Assembly (NCBI RefSeq): GCF_020010905.1 | Contig: NZ_JAGJBY010000002.1 | Span: forward strand, 1,178,001-1,242,000 | Origin: Streptomyces acidiscabies | GTDB taxonomy: Bacteria; Actinomycetota; Actinomycetes; Streptomycetales; Streptomycetaceae | Direction of reading: 5' to 3' | Length of the DNA stretch: 64,000 nt | Shown here: positions 34,974-44,454 of the stretch, piece after piece | How positions within the stretch are numbered: the stretch's first letter is position 1 | How the letters are laid out: every line of letters starts with the position of its first letter | Translations under genes and position numbers: made by a program | Notes under the pieces: generated by a model | Seen by the model: only the letters and a program-made list of their open reading frames with translations | Database searches by the model: none | Told to the model about the DNA's origin: nothing

Positions 34974-36365
34974 ATGAGCCGTTCCGCACACCCCGCCGGC
35001 CCCCGCCACGCAGATGTCCTGCCGGAGGGCCACTACAGCGCCCCGCCCGCCGACCTGAACACGCTGGACAAGAAGGTGTGGGCGCAGACGGTGGAGAGGG
35101 ACGAGGACGGAGTCCTCACCGTCGGCGGCATCCCCGCGACGCGCCTCGCCGAGGAGTTCGGCACCCCGGCATACATCCTGGACGAGGCGGACTTCCGCGC
35201 CAGGGCGAGGGCCTGGCGCACCGCGTTCGGCCCGGACGCGGACGTCTTCTACGCCGGCAAGGCGTTCCTGTCGAGGGCGATCGTGCGCTGGCTGCACGAG
35301 GAGGGCCTGAACCTCGACGTCTGTTCGGGCGGCGAACTGGCGACGGCCCTGTCCGCCGGGATGCCCGCGGAGCGCATCGCGCTGCACGGCAACAACAAGT
35401 CGACGACGGAGATCCGCAGGGCGATCGAGGCCGGCGTAGGACGGATCGTGCTGGACTCCTTCCAGGAGATCGTCCGCGTAGCGCACATCGCGAGGGACCT
35501 CGGCAAGCGCCAGCAGGTCCAGATCAGGATCACGGTCGGCGTCGAGGCGCACACGCACGAGTTCATCGCGACCGCCCACGAGGACCAGAAGTTCGGCATC
35601 CCGCTGGCCGGCGGCCAGGCCGCGGAAGCCGTACGCCGCGCGCTCCAGCTCGACAGCCTGGAGCTGATCGGCGTACACAGCCACATCGGCTCGCAGATCT
35701 TCGACATGTCCGGCTTCGAGGTCGCGGCGCGCCGGGTCGTCGGTCTCCTGAAGGAGATCCGCGACGAACACGGCGTACAGCTCCCGGAGATCGACCTCGG
35801 CGGCGGCCTCGGCATCGCGTACACCAGCGACGACGACCCCCGCGAGCCGCACGAGATCGCGAAGGCGCTGCACGAGATCGTCACCCGCGAGTGCGAGGCG
35901 GCGGCGCTCAGCACCCCCCGTATCTCGGTCGAGCCGGGCCGGGCGATCGTCGGCCCGACGGCGTTCACGCTGTACGAGGTCGGCACGCTGAAGCCGCTGG
36001 ACGGCCTGCGGACGTACGTCTCCGTCGACGGCGGCATGTCGGACAACATCCGCACCGCGCTGTACGACGCCGAGTACAGCGTCGCCCTCGTCTCGCGGAC
36101 CAGCGACGCCGAGCCCATGCTGTCCCGCGTCGTCGGCAAGCACTGCGAGAGCGGGGACATCGTCGTCAAGGACGCGTTCCTGCCGGCCGACCTGGCACCG
36201 GGTGACCTCATCGCCGTACCAGCGACGGGCGCGTACTGCCGGTCGATGGCGAGCAACTACAACCACGTACCGAGGCCCCCGGTGGTGGCCGTCCGGGACG
36301 GACAGGCGAGGGTGATCGTGCGGCGGGAGACCGAGGACGATCTGCTGCGGCTCGACGTCGGCTGA
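34974..36365 (+). CDS. lysA: Diaminopimelate decarboxylase
   Basis: This 463-residue PLP enzyme of fold type III makes L-lysine from meso-diaminopimelate, the last step of lysine biosynthesis. The PLP lysine lies in DVFYAGKAFLSRAI, and HSHIGSQI, EIDLGGGLGIAYT and the later SVEPGRAIVG are family motifs. The Cys of the substrate site is in KHCESGDI. It follows the DALR gene closely and lies 134 bp before hom, fitting an aspartate-family amino-acid locus. Confidence 0.97.
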   Translation: MSRSAHPAGPRHADVLPEGHYSAPPADLNTLDKKVWAQTVERDEDGVLTVGGIPATRLAEEFGTPAYILDEADFRARARAWRTAFGPDADVFYAGKAFLSRAIVRWLHEEGLNLDVCSGGELATALSAGMPAERIALHGNNKSTTEIRRAIEAGVGRIVLDSFQEIVRVAHIARDLGKRQQVQIRITVGVEAHTHEFIATAHEDQKFGIPLAGGQAAEAVRRALQLDSLELIGVHSHIGSQIFDMSGFEVAARRVVGLLKEIRDEHGVQLPEIDLGGGLGIAYTSDDDPREPHEIAKALHEIVTRECEAAALSTPRISVEPGRAIVGPTAFTLYEVGTLKPLDGLRTYVSVDGGMSDNIRTALYDAEYSVALVSRTSDAEPMLSRVVGKHCESGDIVVKDAFLPADLAPGDLIAVPATGAYCRSMASNYNHVPRPPVVAVRDGQARVIVRRETEDDLLRLDVG

Positions 36366-36499
36366 GCCGCACGGGAGAATCTCCTGTCGGAACCGCTCGG
36401 GGAAATGAAATAGACGTCTCACGATCCGGACCCGGGGCAGAAACCGCGGTCCGGTGGGTGAGACTGGTCGAATCAGACCGTATGAGGAAACGAGGTCGC

Positions 36500-37801
36500 A
36501 TGATGCGTACGCGTCCGCTGAAGGTGGCGCTGCTGGGCTGTGGAGTCGTCGGCTCAGAGGTGGCCCGCATCATGACGACGCACGCCGACGACCTCGCCGC
36601 GAGGATCGGCGCCCCCGTGGAACTCGCGGGCGTGGCGGTCCGCCGCCCGTCCCGGGTCCGTGACGGCATCGACCCGGCCCTCGTCACGACGGACGCGACC
36701 GCGCTGGTCAAACGCGGGGACATCGACGTCGTCGTCGAGGTCATCGGCGGCATCGAACCGGCCCGCACCCTCATCACGACCGCCTTCGAGCACGGCGCCT
36801 CGGTCGTCTCGGCGAACAAGGCGCTCCTCGCGCAGGACGGCGCGGCGCTGCACGCGGCGGCGCAGGAGCACGGCCGGGACCTGTACTACGAGGCGGCCGT
36901 CGCCGGCGCGATCCCCCTGATCCGCCCGCTGCGCGAGTCGCTGGCCGGCGACAAGGTCAACCGCGTCCTCGGCATCGTCAACGGCACGACGAACTTCATC
37001 CTCGACAAGATGGACTCGACCGGCGCCGGCTACCAGGAAGCGCTCGACGAGGCCACCGCCCTCGGGTACGCGGAAGCCGACCCGACCGCCGACGTCGAGG
37101 GCTTCGACGCCGCCGCCAAGGCCGCGATCCTCGCCGGGATCGCCTTCCACACCCGCGTGCGCCTCGACGACGTCTACCGCGAGGGCATGTCCGAGGTGAC
37201 CGCCGCGGACTTCGCCTCGGCGCGGAACATGAACTGCACCATCAAGCTGCTGGCGATCTGCGAGCGCGCCGCCGACGGCGGCTCGGTCACCGCGCGCGTC
37301 CACCCCGCGATGATCCCGCTCTCCCACCCGCTCGCCTCCGTGCGCGGCGCCTACAACGCCGTCTTCGTCGAGTCCGACGCGGCCGGCCAGCTCATGTTCT
37401 ACGGCCCCGGCGCGGGCGGCGCGCCCACCGCCTCGGCCGTGCTCGGCGACCTCGTCGCCGTGTGCCGCAACCGGCTCAGCGGGGCGACGGGGCCCGGCGA
37501 GTCGGCGTACGCGGCCCTGCCGGTGTCGCCCATGGGCGACGTCGTGACGCGGTACCACATCAGCCTCGACGTCGCGGACAAACCGGGTGTACTGGCCCAG
37601 GTCGCGACCGTGTTCGCCGAGCACGGGGTGTCGATCGATACCGTGCGTCAGCAGGGGCGACAAGACAGCGCCGGCGAGGCCTCCCTCGTCGTCGTCACCC
37701 ACCGCGCATCCGACGCCGCACTCAGCGGGACCGTCGAGGCGCTGCGCAAGCTCGACACCGTCCGCGGTGTCGCCAGCATCATGCGGGTTGAAGGAGAGTA
37801 A
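36500..37801 (+). CDS. hom: Homoserine dehydrogenase
   Basis: This 433-residue NAD(P)-dependent enzyme reduces aspartate semialdehyde to homoserine. The Rossmann loop is ALLGCGVVGSEVARIM. SANKALLAQDG, GIVNGTTNFI and the catalytic region EADPTADVEGFDAAAKAAILA follow. The last 80 residues form an ACT domain (HISLDVADKPGVLAQVATVF), the usual site of threonine feedback inhibition. I chose the ATG at 36500 behind GAAACGAGG over the upstream start at 36458. thrC follows after 6 bp. Confidence 0.97.
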   Translation: MMRTRPLKVALLGCGVVGSEVARIMTTHADDLAARIGAPVELAGVAVRRPSRVRDGIDPALVTTDATALVKRGDIDVVVEVIGGIEPARTLITTAFEHGASVVSANKALLAQDGAALHAAAQEHGRDLYYEAAVAGAIPLIRPLRESLAGDKVNRVLGIVNGTTNFILDKMDSTGAGYQEALDEATALGYAEADPTADVEGFDAAAKAAILAGIAFHTRVRLDDVYREGMSEVTAADFASARNMNCTIKLLAICERAADGGSVTARVHPAMIPLSHPLASVRGAYNAVFVESDAAGQLMFYGPGAGGAPTASAVLGDLVAVCRNRLSGATGPGESAYAALPVSPMGDVVTRYHISLDVADKPGVLAQVATVFAEHGVSIDTVRQQGRQDSAGEASLVVVTHRASDAALSGTVEALRKLDTVRGVASIMRVEGE

Positions 37802-37807
37802 CCAGCA

Positions 37808-38866
37808 ATGACCCACCAGTGGCGCGGAATCATCGAGGAGTACCGGGACCGGCTGCCCGTCTCCGCCAGCACGCCGGTCGTGACGCTCCGCGAGGGCGGT
37901 ACGCCGCTCGTGCCCGCGCAGGTGCTCTCCGAGCGCACCGGCTGCGAGGTCCACCTCAAGGTCGAGGGCGCGAACCCGACGGGGTCCTTCAAGGACCGCG
38001 GCATGACCATGGCCATCTCCAAGGCCAAGGAGGAGGGCGCGCAGGCCGTCATCTGCGCCTCCACCGGCAACACGTCGGCCTCCGCCGCCGCGTACGGCGT
38101 CCGCGCGGGCATGGTCTCCGCCGTGCTCGTGCCGCGCGGCAAGATCGCGCTCGGCAAGATGGGCCAGGCCCTCGTGCACGGCGCGAAGATCCTCCAGGTC
38201 GACGGCAACTTCGACGACTGCCTCGACCTCGCCCGCGCCCTGAGCGACAACTACCCTGTCGCGCTGGTCAATTCGGTCAACCCGGTGCGCATCGAGGGCC
38301 AGAAGACGGCCGCCTTCGAGATCGTCGACATGCTCGGCGACGCCCCCGACATCCACGTCCTCCCGGTCGGCAACGCGGGCAACATCACCGCGTACTGGAA
38401 GGGCTACAAGGAGTACGCCGTCGACGGCATCGCCGCGAAGACGCCCCGCATGTGGGGCTTCCAGGCGTCCGGCTCCGCGCCGATCGTGCGCGGCGAGATC
38501 GTCAAGGACCCCTCGACGATCGCGACGGCGATCCGCATCGGCAACCCGGCCTCCTGGGAGTACGCGATCGCCGCCCGCGACGAGTCCGGCGGGCTCATCG
38601 ACGAGGTGACCGACCGCGAGATCCTGCGCGCCTACCGCCTGCTGGCCGCACAGGAGGGCGTCTTCGTCGAGCCCGCCTCCGCCGCCTCCGTCGCCGGCCT
38701 CCTCAAGGCCGCCGAACAGGGCAAGGTCGACCCCGGCCAGCGCATCGTCTGCACGGTCACCGGCAACGGCCTCAAGGACCCCGACTGGGCGGTCGCGGGC
38801 GCCCCGCAGCCGGTCACGGTCCCGGTCGACGCCGCCGCCGCCGCGCAGAACCTCGGTCTCGTCTAG
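37808..38866 (+). CDS. thrC: Threonine synthase
   Basis: This 352-residue PLP enzyme (fold type II) converts O-phosphohomoserine to threonine. The PLP lysine is in PTGSFKDRGMT and the phosphate-binding loop is STGNTSASAAAYG. GNAGNITAYWKGY is also typical. GAAGGAGAGTAACCAGCAATG gives a strong start. The short length matches actinobacterial ThrC. It is tightly coupled to hom. Confidence 0.96.
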   Translation: MTHQWRGIIEEYRDRLPVSASTPVVTLREGGTPLVPAQVLSERTGCEVHLKVEGANPTGSFKDRGMTMAISKAKEEGAQAVICASTGNTSASAAAYGVRAGMVSAVLVPRGKIALGKMGQALVHGAKILQVDGNFDDCLDLARALSDNYPVALVNSVNPVRIEGQKTAAFEIVDMLGDAPDIHVLPVGNAGNITAYWKGYKEYAVDGIAAKTPRMWGFQASGSAPIVRGEIVKDPSTIATAIRIGNPASWEYAIAARDESGGLIDEVTDREILRAYRLLAAQEGVFVEPASAASVAGLLKAAEQGKVDPGQRIVCTVTGNGLKDPDWAVAGAPQPVTVPVDAAAAAQNLGLV

Positions 38867-39120
38867 GGGTTCCCCCGTCAGGGGTGCACAGGGGGCTTAC
38901 GACACGCATCGTGCGCCTCCTGTGCGCCCTATGTCGCCACAGAACCTTCCTTCGATAGGCTGTAGCGAACCCGCCCGCTGCATATGCACCGTGGATGCCG
39001 GGCTGCCGCGATGTCGCCGCAGCCCCCGGCGGGTCTCACCGCACGTCAGTCACCGAACGTCGACGTCGCCGCACGACAATGACAATCGACAGTTCCGCAG
39101 CTCAAGGAGTTCATCGAGCG

Positions 39121-40056
39121 ATGGCCGGTCCAGCCTTCCGCGCCGCCGCCGTCCGGGTGCGCGTCCCCGCCACCAGCGCCAACCTCGGACCCGGCTTCGA
39201 CGCCTTCGGCCTCGCGCTGGGGCTCTACGACGATGTCGTCGTCCGGGTGGCCGACTCCGGGCTGCACATCGACATCGCCGGAGAGGGCGGTGAAACCCTC
39301 CCGCGCGACGAGAGCCACCTCCTCGTACGGTCCATGCGCACCGCCTTCGACGCCCTCGGCGGACAGCCGCGCGGCCTCGAGATCGTCTGCGCCAACCGCA
39401 TCCCGCACGGCCGCGGCCTCGGCTCCTCGTCCGCCGCGATCTGCGCCGGCATCGTCGCCGCGCGCGCCGTGACCATAGGCGGCGAATCGCGGCTCGACAA
39501 CGCCGCGCTCCTCGAACTCGCCACCGAGATCGAGGGCCACCCCGACAACGTCGCGGCCTGCCTGCTCGGCGGGTTCACCATTTCCTGGATGGACGGCGGC
39601 GCCGCCCGCGCGATCCGCACCGAGCCCGCCGGTTCCATCGTTCCGGTGGTTTTCGTGCCCGGGAAACCGCTCCTCACCGAGACCGCGCGCGGACTGCTCC
39701 CGCGCTCCGTCCCGCACGTCGACGCCGCCGCCAACGCGGGCCGTGCCGCCCTGCTCGTCGAGGCCCTCACCCGGCGCCCCGAGCTGCTGCTGCCCGCCAC
39801 CGAGGACCGACTCCACCAGGAGTACCGCGCCCCCGCGATGCCGGAGAGCGCGGCGCTCGTGGAGCGGCTGCGCGCCGACGGGATCCCCGCGGTGATCTCC
39901 GGCGCGGGACCCACCGTGATGGCGCTGGCCGACGCGGAATCGGCCGACAAGGTCGAGGCGTCGGCGGGCTCGGACTGGGCCGCCAACCGGCTGGACCTGG
40001 ACCTTAGGGGTGCGAGCGTGCTGCCGCTCGCACCTCCCGGCGACCTTCAGGCATAG
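39121..40056 (+). CDS. thrB: Homoserine kinase
   Basis: This 311-residue GHMP-family kinase phosphorylates homoserine for ThrC. The signature PATSANLGPGFDAFGLAL starts the protein and the ATP loop is PHGRGLGSSSAAICAG. EIEGHPDNVAACLLGG and VISGAGPTVMAL are the other GHMP motifs. I chose the ATG at 39121; the longer frame from 38995 adds a low-complexity leader. A 254-bp gap separates it from thrC and may carry its own promoter. Confidence 0.96.
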   Translation: MAGPAFRAAAVRVRVPATSANLGPGFDAFGLALGLYDDVVVRVADSGLHIDIAGEGGETLPRDESHLLVRSMRTAFDALGGQPRGLEIVCANRIPHGRGLGSSSAAICAGIVAARAVTIGGESRLDNAALLELATEIEGHPDNVAACLLGGFTISWMDGGAARAIRTEPAGSIVPVVFVPGKPLLTETARGLLPRSVPHVDAAANAGRAALLVEALTRRPELLLPATEDRLHQEYRAPAMPESAALVERLRADGIPAVISGAGPTVMALADAESADKVEASAGSDWAANRLDLDLRGASVLPLAPPGDLQA

Positions 40057-40484
40057 GCATCGCGTGAATCGTCGCCGGATTTCGAGAGGGGGAATGTTTG
40101 TTGGATCCGGTAGTGTTAACCTCAAGTCTGCACCCGACCCCACCATGGCGAGGTGCTTCACGTCCCCGTCCGGGACAGACATTCTTCCGGGAGCTCCCCA
40201 AGCCGCACCGCGTTCCGTATCGCGTACCTGGGCAGTGCGCTGTACATCGACGCTGAGTGGCCCACAGGGCACGCTCCGGAACAGGTGCGACCCCGCCACG
40301 TGACACTGACACCGGGTGCCACGGATCGACTGATCTGTCGGGAGAGCGCCATCACCAGAAACCTCATCCGCCGCTCCGGCGGATTACCGCCCCGGCTCCG
40401 TCCATACCAAAAGGACGAGAACCGGACAGCACAACCGGTCGCCGAGCCAGACAGGCCGACGTCCGCTCCAGGGAAGGACCCTTC
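40057..40484 (+). promoter_or_regulatory. Long leader region of rho
   Basis: These 428 bp hold no credible gene. GGAAT (40091-40095) and GTT (40115-40117) are 19 bp apart, one more than the SigR consensus spacing, so an ECF-type promoter is possible but not secure. A long 5' leader is common for rho genes, which are often autoregulated by premature termination; that role is inferred here. Confidence 0.4.
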
Positions 40485-42557
40485 GTGAGCGACACCACCG
40501 ATCTGATGGGCGCACGTGTCGAGGAGACCGCTGCCGCGCCCGCCACGGACGCCTCCGCGCCTGCCACCGGTGCCGGCTCCCGGCGGCGCCGCGGTACCGG
40601 CCTCGAAGGCATGGTGCTGGCAGAGCTTCAGCAGGTCGCATCCGGCCTCGGTATCAAGGGCACCGCGCGGATGCGCAAGAGCCAGCTGATCGACGTCATC
40701 AAGGAGGCGCAGGGCGGGGGCGGCGCCGCCGCTCCGCAGGCCGAGGCGCCCGCCGAGAAGCCCAAGCGCCGCGCCACCTCCCGCGCCCGTACGGCCGACG
40801 AGACACCTCAGGCCGAGGCGCCCGCCGCCGAGCCGTCCGCGGCCCAGCAGCAGATCGACATCCCCGGCCAGCCGGCCGGTGACGCGCCCGTCGAGCGCCG
40901 TGGCCGCCGCCGCGCCACCTCCGAGGCCGGCGCCCCCGTGGCCGCCGCGCCCGTCGAGACGGTCGTCGTCGAGGCGAAGGCGGAGCCCAGGGCCGAGACG
41001 CCCGTCGCCGCGCAGCCGCAGGCCGACGCGGGTGACGGCGAGGGCCGCCGCCAGGGCCGCCGCGAGCGCGGTCGCGACCGCGGTGAGCGGGGCGAGCGCG
41101 GGGACCGTACCGAGCGCGCCGACCGCAGCGAGCGGGGCGACCGCACCGACCGCGGTGACCGGGGCGACCGTCGTGGCAAGAGCGACGACCAGCAGGGCCA
41201 GGGCCGTCAGGAGCGCCAGCCGCGTCAGGACCGGCAGGACCGGCAGGAGCAGGGTGGCCGCCAGGACCGCCAGCAGCGCGACAACGGTCCGCGTCTCGAC
41301 GAGGACGACGAGTTCGGCGACGGCCGCCGTGGCCGCCGCGGCCGTTACCGGGACCGCCGTGGCCGCCGTGGCCGCGACGAACTCGGCGCCCCCGAGCCGC
41401 AGTTGGCCGACGACGACGTCCTGATCCCGGTCGCGGGCATCCTCGACATCCTCGACAACTACGCCTTCATCCGGACCTCGGGCTACCTGCCGGGCCCCAA
41501 CGACGTGTACGTCTCGCTCGCCCAGGTCCGCAAGAACGGCCTGCGCAAGGGCGACCATGTCACCGGCGCGGTCCGCCAGCCCAAGGACGGCGAGCGGCGC
41601 GAGAAGTTCAACGCGCTCGTGCGGCTCGACTCCACCAACGGCATGGCGCCCGAACACGGCCGTGGCCGCCCGGAGTTCAACAAGCTGACGCCGCTGTACC
41701 CGCAGGACCGGCTCCGCCTGGAGACCGACCCGGGTGTGCTGACCACGCGGATCATCGACCTCGTGTCGCCGATCGGCAAGGGCCAGCGCGGTCTGATCGT
41801 GGCCCCGCCGAAGACCGGCAAGACCATGATCATGCAGGCCATCGCCAACGCGATCACGCACAACAACCCCGAGTGCCACCTGATGGTCGTCCTCGTCGAC
41901 GAACGTCCGGAAGAGGTCACCGACATGCAGCGGTCGGTGAAGGGCGAGGTCATCTCCTCGACCTTCGACCGGCCCGCCGAGGACCACACGACCGTCGCCG
42001 AGCTCGCCATCGAGCGCGCCAAGCGGCTGGTCGAGCTGGGCCACGACGTCGTCGTCCTGCTCGACTCCATCACGCGTCTGGGCCGTGCCTACAACCTCGC
42101 GGCGCCGGCCTCCGGGCGCATCCTGTCCGGTGGTGTCGACTCGACCGCCCTCTACCCCCCGAAGCGCTTCTTCGGCGCCGCGCGCAACATCGAGGACGGC
42201 GGCTCGCTGACCATCCTCGCGACCGCGCTCGTCGACACCGGGTCCCGCATGGACGAGGTGATCTTCGAGGAGTTCAAGGGCACCGGCAACATGGAGCTCA
42301 AGCTCGACCGGAAGCTCGCCGACAAGCGGATCTTCCCGGCCGTCGACGTCGACGCGTCCGGTACCCGTAAGGAAGAGATCCTGCTCGGCGCCGACGAGCT
42401 GGGCATCGTCTGGAAGCTGCGCCGGGTGCTGCACGCGCTCGACCAGCAGCAGGCGATCGAGCTGCTCCTCGACAAGATGAAGCAGACGAAGTCCAACGCC
42501 GAGTTCCTGATGCAGATCCAGAAGACGACGCCGACGTCCGGCGGCAACGGCGACTGA
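40485..42557 (+). CDS. rho: Transcription termination factor Rho with Arg-rich insertion
   Basis: I start at GTG 40485 (VSDTTDLMGARVEET) behind GGGAAGGA, 690 residues. A Rho N-terminal helix bundle (LQQVASGLGIKGTARMRKSQ) is followed by a roughly 220-residue insertion rich in Arg, Asp, Gly and Gln (repeats of RGDR, QDRQ). The cold-shock-like RNA-binding domain (GILDILDNYAFIRTSGYLPG) and the hexameric ATPase with P-loop PPKTGKT and DERPEEVTDM complete it. The insertion is typical of high-G+C actinobacteria and extends RNA binding. The enzyme terminates transcripts by 5'-3' translocation. Confidence 0.97.
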   Translation: MSDTTDLMGARVEETAAAPATDASAPATGAGSRRRRGTGLEGMVLAELQQVASGLGIKGTARMRKSQLIDVIKEAQGGGGAAAPQAEAPAEKPKRRATSRARTADETPQAEAPAAEPSAAQQQIDIPGQPAGDAPVERRGRRRATSEAGAPVAAAPVETVVVEAKAEPRAETPVAAQPQADAGDGEGRRQGRRERGRDRGERGERGDRTERADRSERGDRTDRGDRGDRRGKSDDQQGQGRQERQPRQDRQDRQEQGGRQDRQQRDNGPRLDEDDEFGDGRRGRRGRYRDRRGRRGRDELGAPEPQLADDDVLIPVAGILDILDNYAFIRTSGYLPGPNDVYVSLAQVRKNGLRKGDHVTGAVRQPKDGERREKFNALVRLDSTNGMAPEHGRGRPEFNKLTPLYPQDRLRLETDPGVLTTRIIDLVSPIGKGQRGLIVAPPKTGKTMIMQAIANAITHNNPECHLMVVLVDERPEEVTDMQRSVKGEVISSTFDRPAEDHTTVAELAIERAKRLVELGHDVVVLLDSITRLGRAYNLAAPASGRILSGGVDSTALYPPKRFFGAARNIEDGGSLTILATALVDTGSRMDEVIFEEFKGTGNMELKLDRKLADKRIFPAVDVDASGTRKEEILLGADELGIVWKLRRVLHALDQQQAIELLLDKMKQTKSNAEFLMQIQKTTPTSGGNGD

Positions 42558-42580
42558 CCTCAGGTCTGAGCGGTTCCTGG

Positions 42581-42619
42581 AAACGGTCATCCCCTGTTCA
42601 CGGGGGGTGACCGTTTTTC
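42581..42619 (+). terminator. Rho-independent terminator after rho
   Basis: AAACGGTCA (42581-42589) pairs with TGACCGTTT, with C-runs pairing G-runs inside the stem, followed by a T-run at 42613-42617. It ends the rho transcript. Confidence 0.85.
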
Positions 42620-42723
42620 TGTGTTTTTGATCGGGTCTGGCGACTTGTGCAACCCTGTCCGGAGTTTCCCCGTCTGGTCTGGCGGAGTGATGATGAGACG
42701 AGGCAGAAGAGAGCCGAGGAGAC

Positions 42724-43815
42724 ATGTCCGCCGAGAGCACGCCTGACATACCGGGGAACAGCCACCGCAAGCCGAAGAGGCGGCGGGGGCTGGTGGTCGC
42801 GGCGTGGGTCGCCGGGGGGATCCTCGTCCTCGGGGGGACCGGGGCGGGATACCTCTACGTCAAGCTCAACGGCAACATCAAGAGCGTCGACATCGACCAG
42901 GCACTCGGTACGGACCGGCCCGCCAAGGTCGACAACGGGTCCGAGAACATCCTCGTGCTCGGGTCCGACTCGCGGTCCGGGGCCAACAAGAAGCTCGGCG
43001 GGGGGACCGACGACGGCAGTGCCCGCTCGGACACGGCGATGATCGTCCACGTCTACCAGGGGCACAAGAAGGCCAGCGTCGTCTCCATACCCCGCGACAC
43101 GCTCGTCGACCGGCCCGCCTGTACGGATGCCGGCGGGGTCACGCACGACGCCGCGGGCGGGGTGATGTTCAACACCGCGTACACCACCGGTGGGGCGGCC
43201 TGTGCGGTCAAGACCGTCGAGGCGATCACGAATCTGCGGATGGACCACTACCTCGAAGTCGACTTCTCCGGGTTCCAGAAGCTGATCGACGAGCTGGGCG
43301 GGGTGCGGGTCACGACCACCAAGGCGATCAGCGACAAGGACAGCCACCTGCACCTGGCGGCGGGCACGCACACGCTGAACGGGCAGCAGGCGCTGGGCCT
43401 GGTCCGTACGCGCCACGGCGTCGGCGACGGCTCCGACCTCGGCCGCATCCAGCTCCAGCAGGCGTTCATCAAGGCCCTGGTCAACCAGGTCAAGTCGATC
43501 GGCCTCTTCACGAGCCCCACGAAGCTGTACGACCTCGCGGACACGGCGACGAAGGCGGTCACGACAGACTCCGACCTGGGCTCGGTGAACTCCCTGATGT
43601 CCTTCGCGAACGGCCTCAAGAGCATCAGCTCCTCCAACATGACGATGGTCACGATGCCGGTCCAGTACGACCCGGCGAACCCGAACCGGGTGGTCGTGTC
43701 GGAGACGAAGGCGGCGCAGGTGTGGACGGCACTGCAAGCGGACCAGCCGATCCCGAGGACGGCAACGGAGGGGACGGCGACGGGGGAGGCGAACGGGGTG
43801 GTGACTTCCTCGTGA
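42724..43815 (+). CDS. LytR-CpsA-Psr (LCP) family cell-wall glycopolymer transferase
   Basis: This 363-residue membrane-anchored protein has one N-terminal transmembrane helix (GLVVAAWVAGGILVLGGTGAGYLYV, about residues 21-45) and an extracellular LCP domain. Family motifs are ILVLGSDSRSG, SDTAMIVHV, VVSIPRDTLVD and the later ALGLVRTRHGVGDGSDLGRIQLQQ, with Arg and Asp residues that bind the polyprenyl phosphate. LCP proteins attach teichoic-acid-like or other glycopolymers to peptidoglycan. GAGGAG precedes the ATG. Confidence 0.94.
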   Translation: MSAESTPDIPGNSHRKPKRRRGLVVAAWVAGGILVLGGTGAGYLYVKLNGNIKSVDIDQALGTDRPAKVDNGSENILVLGSDSRSGANKKLGGGTDDGSARSDTAMIVHVYQGHKKASVVSIPRDTLVDRPACTDAGGVTHDAAGGVMFNTAYTTGGAACAVKTVEAITNLRMDHYLEVDFSGFQKLIDELGGVRVTTTKAISDKDSHLHLAAGTHTLNGQQALGLVRTRHGVGDGSDLGRIQLQQAFIKALVNQVKSIGLFTSPTKLYDLADTATKAVTTDSDLGSVNSLMSFANGLKSISSSNMTMVTMPVQYDPANPNRVVVSETKAAQVWTALQADQPIPRTATEGTATGEANGVVTSS

Positions 43816-43835
43816 GTGGCGACTGCGGGCCGGAT

Positions 43836-43957
43836 GTGGTTGCTCGCGCAGTTCCCCGCGCCCCTGAAAAGCCGGCGCAAGCGCCGAGCTTTTCAGGGGC
43901 GTGAGCAACCACGACGAATCCGCAGCCGTCGTTTTTTAGGGGCGCGGGGAACTGCGC
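43836..43957. repeat. Dispersed Streptomyces intergenic inverted repeat
   Basis: GCGCAGTTCCCCGCGCCCCT (43846-43865) recurs as its exact reverse complement at 43938-43957. A nested hairpin pairs GTGGTTGCTC...GAAAAGC with GCTTTTC...GAGCAACCAC. This sequence is a very common intergenic repeat in Streptomyces genomes. Here it fills the gap between the LCP gene and rpmE and may act as a terminator. Confidence 0.8.
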
Positions 43958-43990
43958 GAACGGCCACGACGCACCCGCACCCGCCCCCCG

Positions 43991-44016
43991 GGAATAGAAC
44001 CCCCCACCCCCCGGTT
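43991..44016 (+). promoter_or_regulatory. SigR-type promoter of rpmE
   Basis: GGAAT at 43991-43995, exactly 18 bases, then GTT at 44014-44016 match the consensus GGAAT-N18-GTT for the thiol-stress sigma factor SigR. The distance to the rpmE start leaves a leader of about 95 nt. From memory, rpmE is an established SigR target in S. coelicolor. Confidence 0.8.
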
Positions 44017-44119
44017 TGGGCGTATGGCTCCAGTCCTGGCAGACTGGTACGTCGGCCCCGGTTCACGCCCCGCGCCGCGGAAGCGACCCGGTGCCCTCCC
44101 GTAAATCTAGGAGAATCCC

Positions 44120-44344
44120 TTGAAGCGCGACATCCACCCCACGTACGTCGAGACGCAGGTCAGCTGCACCTGCGGCGCGTCGTTCACGACTCGCAGCACC
44201 ATCGAGTCCGGCGCCATCCGCGCCGACGTGTGCTCCGAGTGCCACCCGTTCTACACGGGCAAGCAGAAGATCCTCGACACCGGTGGCCGCGTGGCCCGCT
44301 TCGAGGCCCGCTTCGGCAAGGCCGCCGCAGGCTCCAAGAAGTAG
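44120..44344 (+). CDS. rpmE: 50S ribosomal protein L31 (zinc-binding form)
   Basis: This 74-residue protein starts with TTG at 44120 behind TAGGAGAATCCC. Four Cys (SCTCGASF and VCSECHPFYTGKQ) make it the zinc-containing C+ form of L31, which sits at the bridge between ribosomal subunits. The SigR-type promoter upstream suggests induction under disulfide stress, when zinc is released. A terminator follows and prfA begins 110 bp later. Confidence 0.97.
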   Translation: MKRDIHPTYVETQVSCTCGASFTTRSTIESGAIRADVCSECHPFYTGKQKILDTGGRVARFEARFGKAAAGSKK

Positions 44345-44355
44345 CGAGCCCCTCT

Positions 44356-44409
44356 TCGCCGGTCCACGGCAGCGCTCCCGCGAGGGGGTGCTCCCGGGAC
44401 CGGCGTTTT
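44356..44409 (+). terminator. Rho-independent terminator after rpmE
   Basis: CGCCGGTCC (44356-44364) and GGACCGGCG (44396-44404) form the outer stem, with an inner GCTCCCGC/GAGGGGGTGC-type pairing, and TTTTT follows. It separates rpmE from prfA. Confidence 0.85.
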
Positions 44410-44454
44410 TGGTCGCCGCCCACTTCACCGCCGTAGGAACCACAGGAGCCCAAG

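Noticed and set aside
40091..40117. SigR-type promoter for rho
   Set aside because: GGAAT and GTT are 19 rather than 18 bases apart; reported only as a weak possibility in the leader entry.
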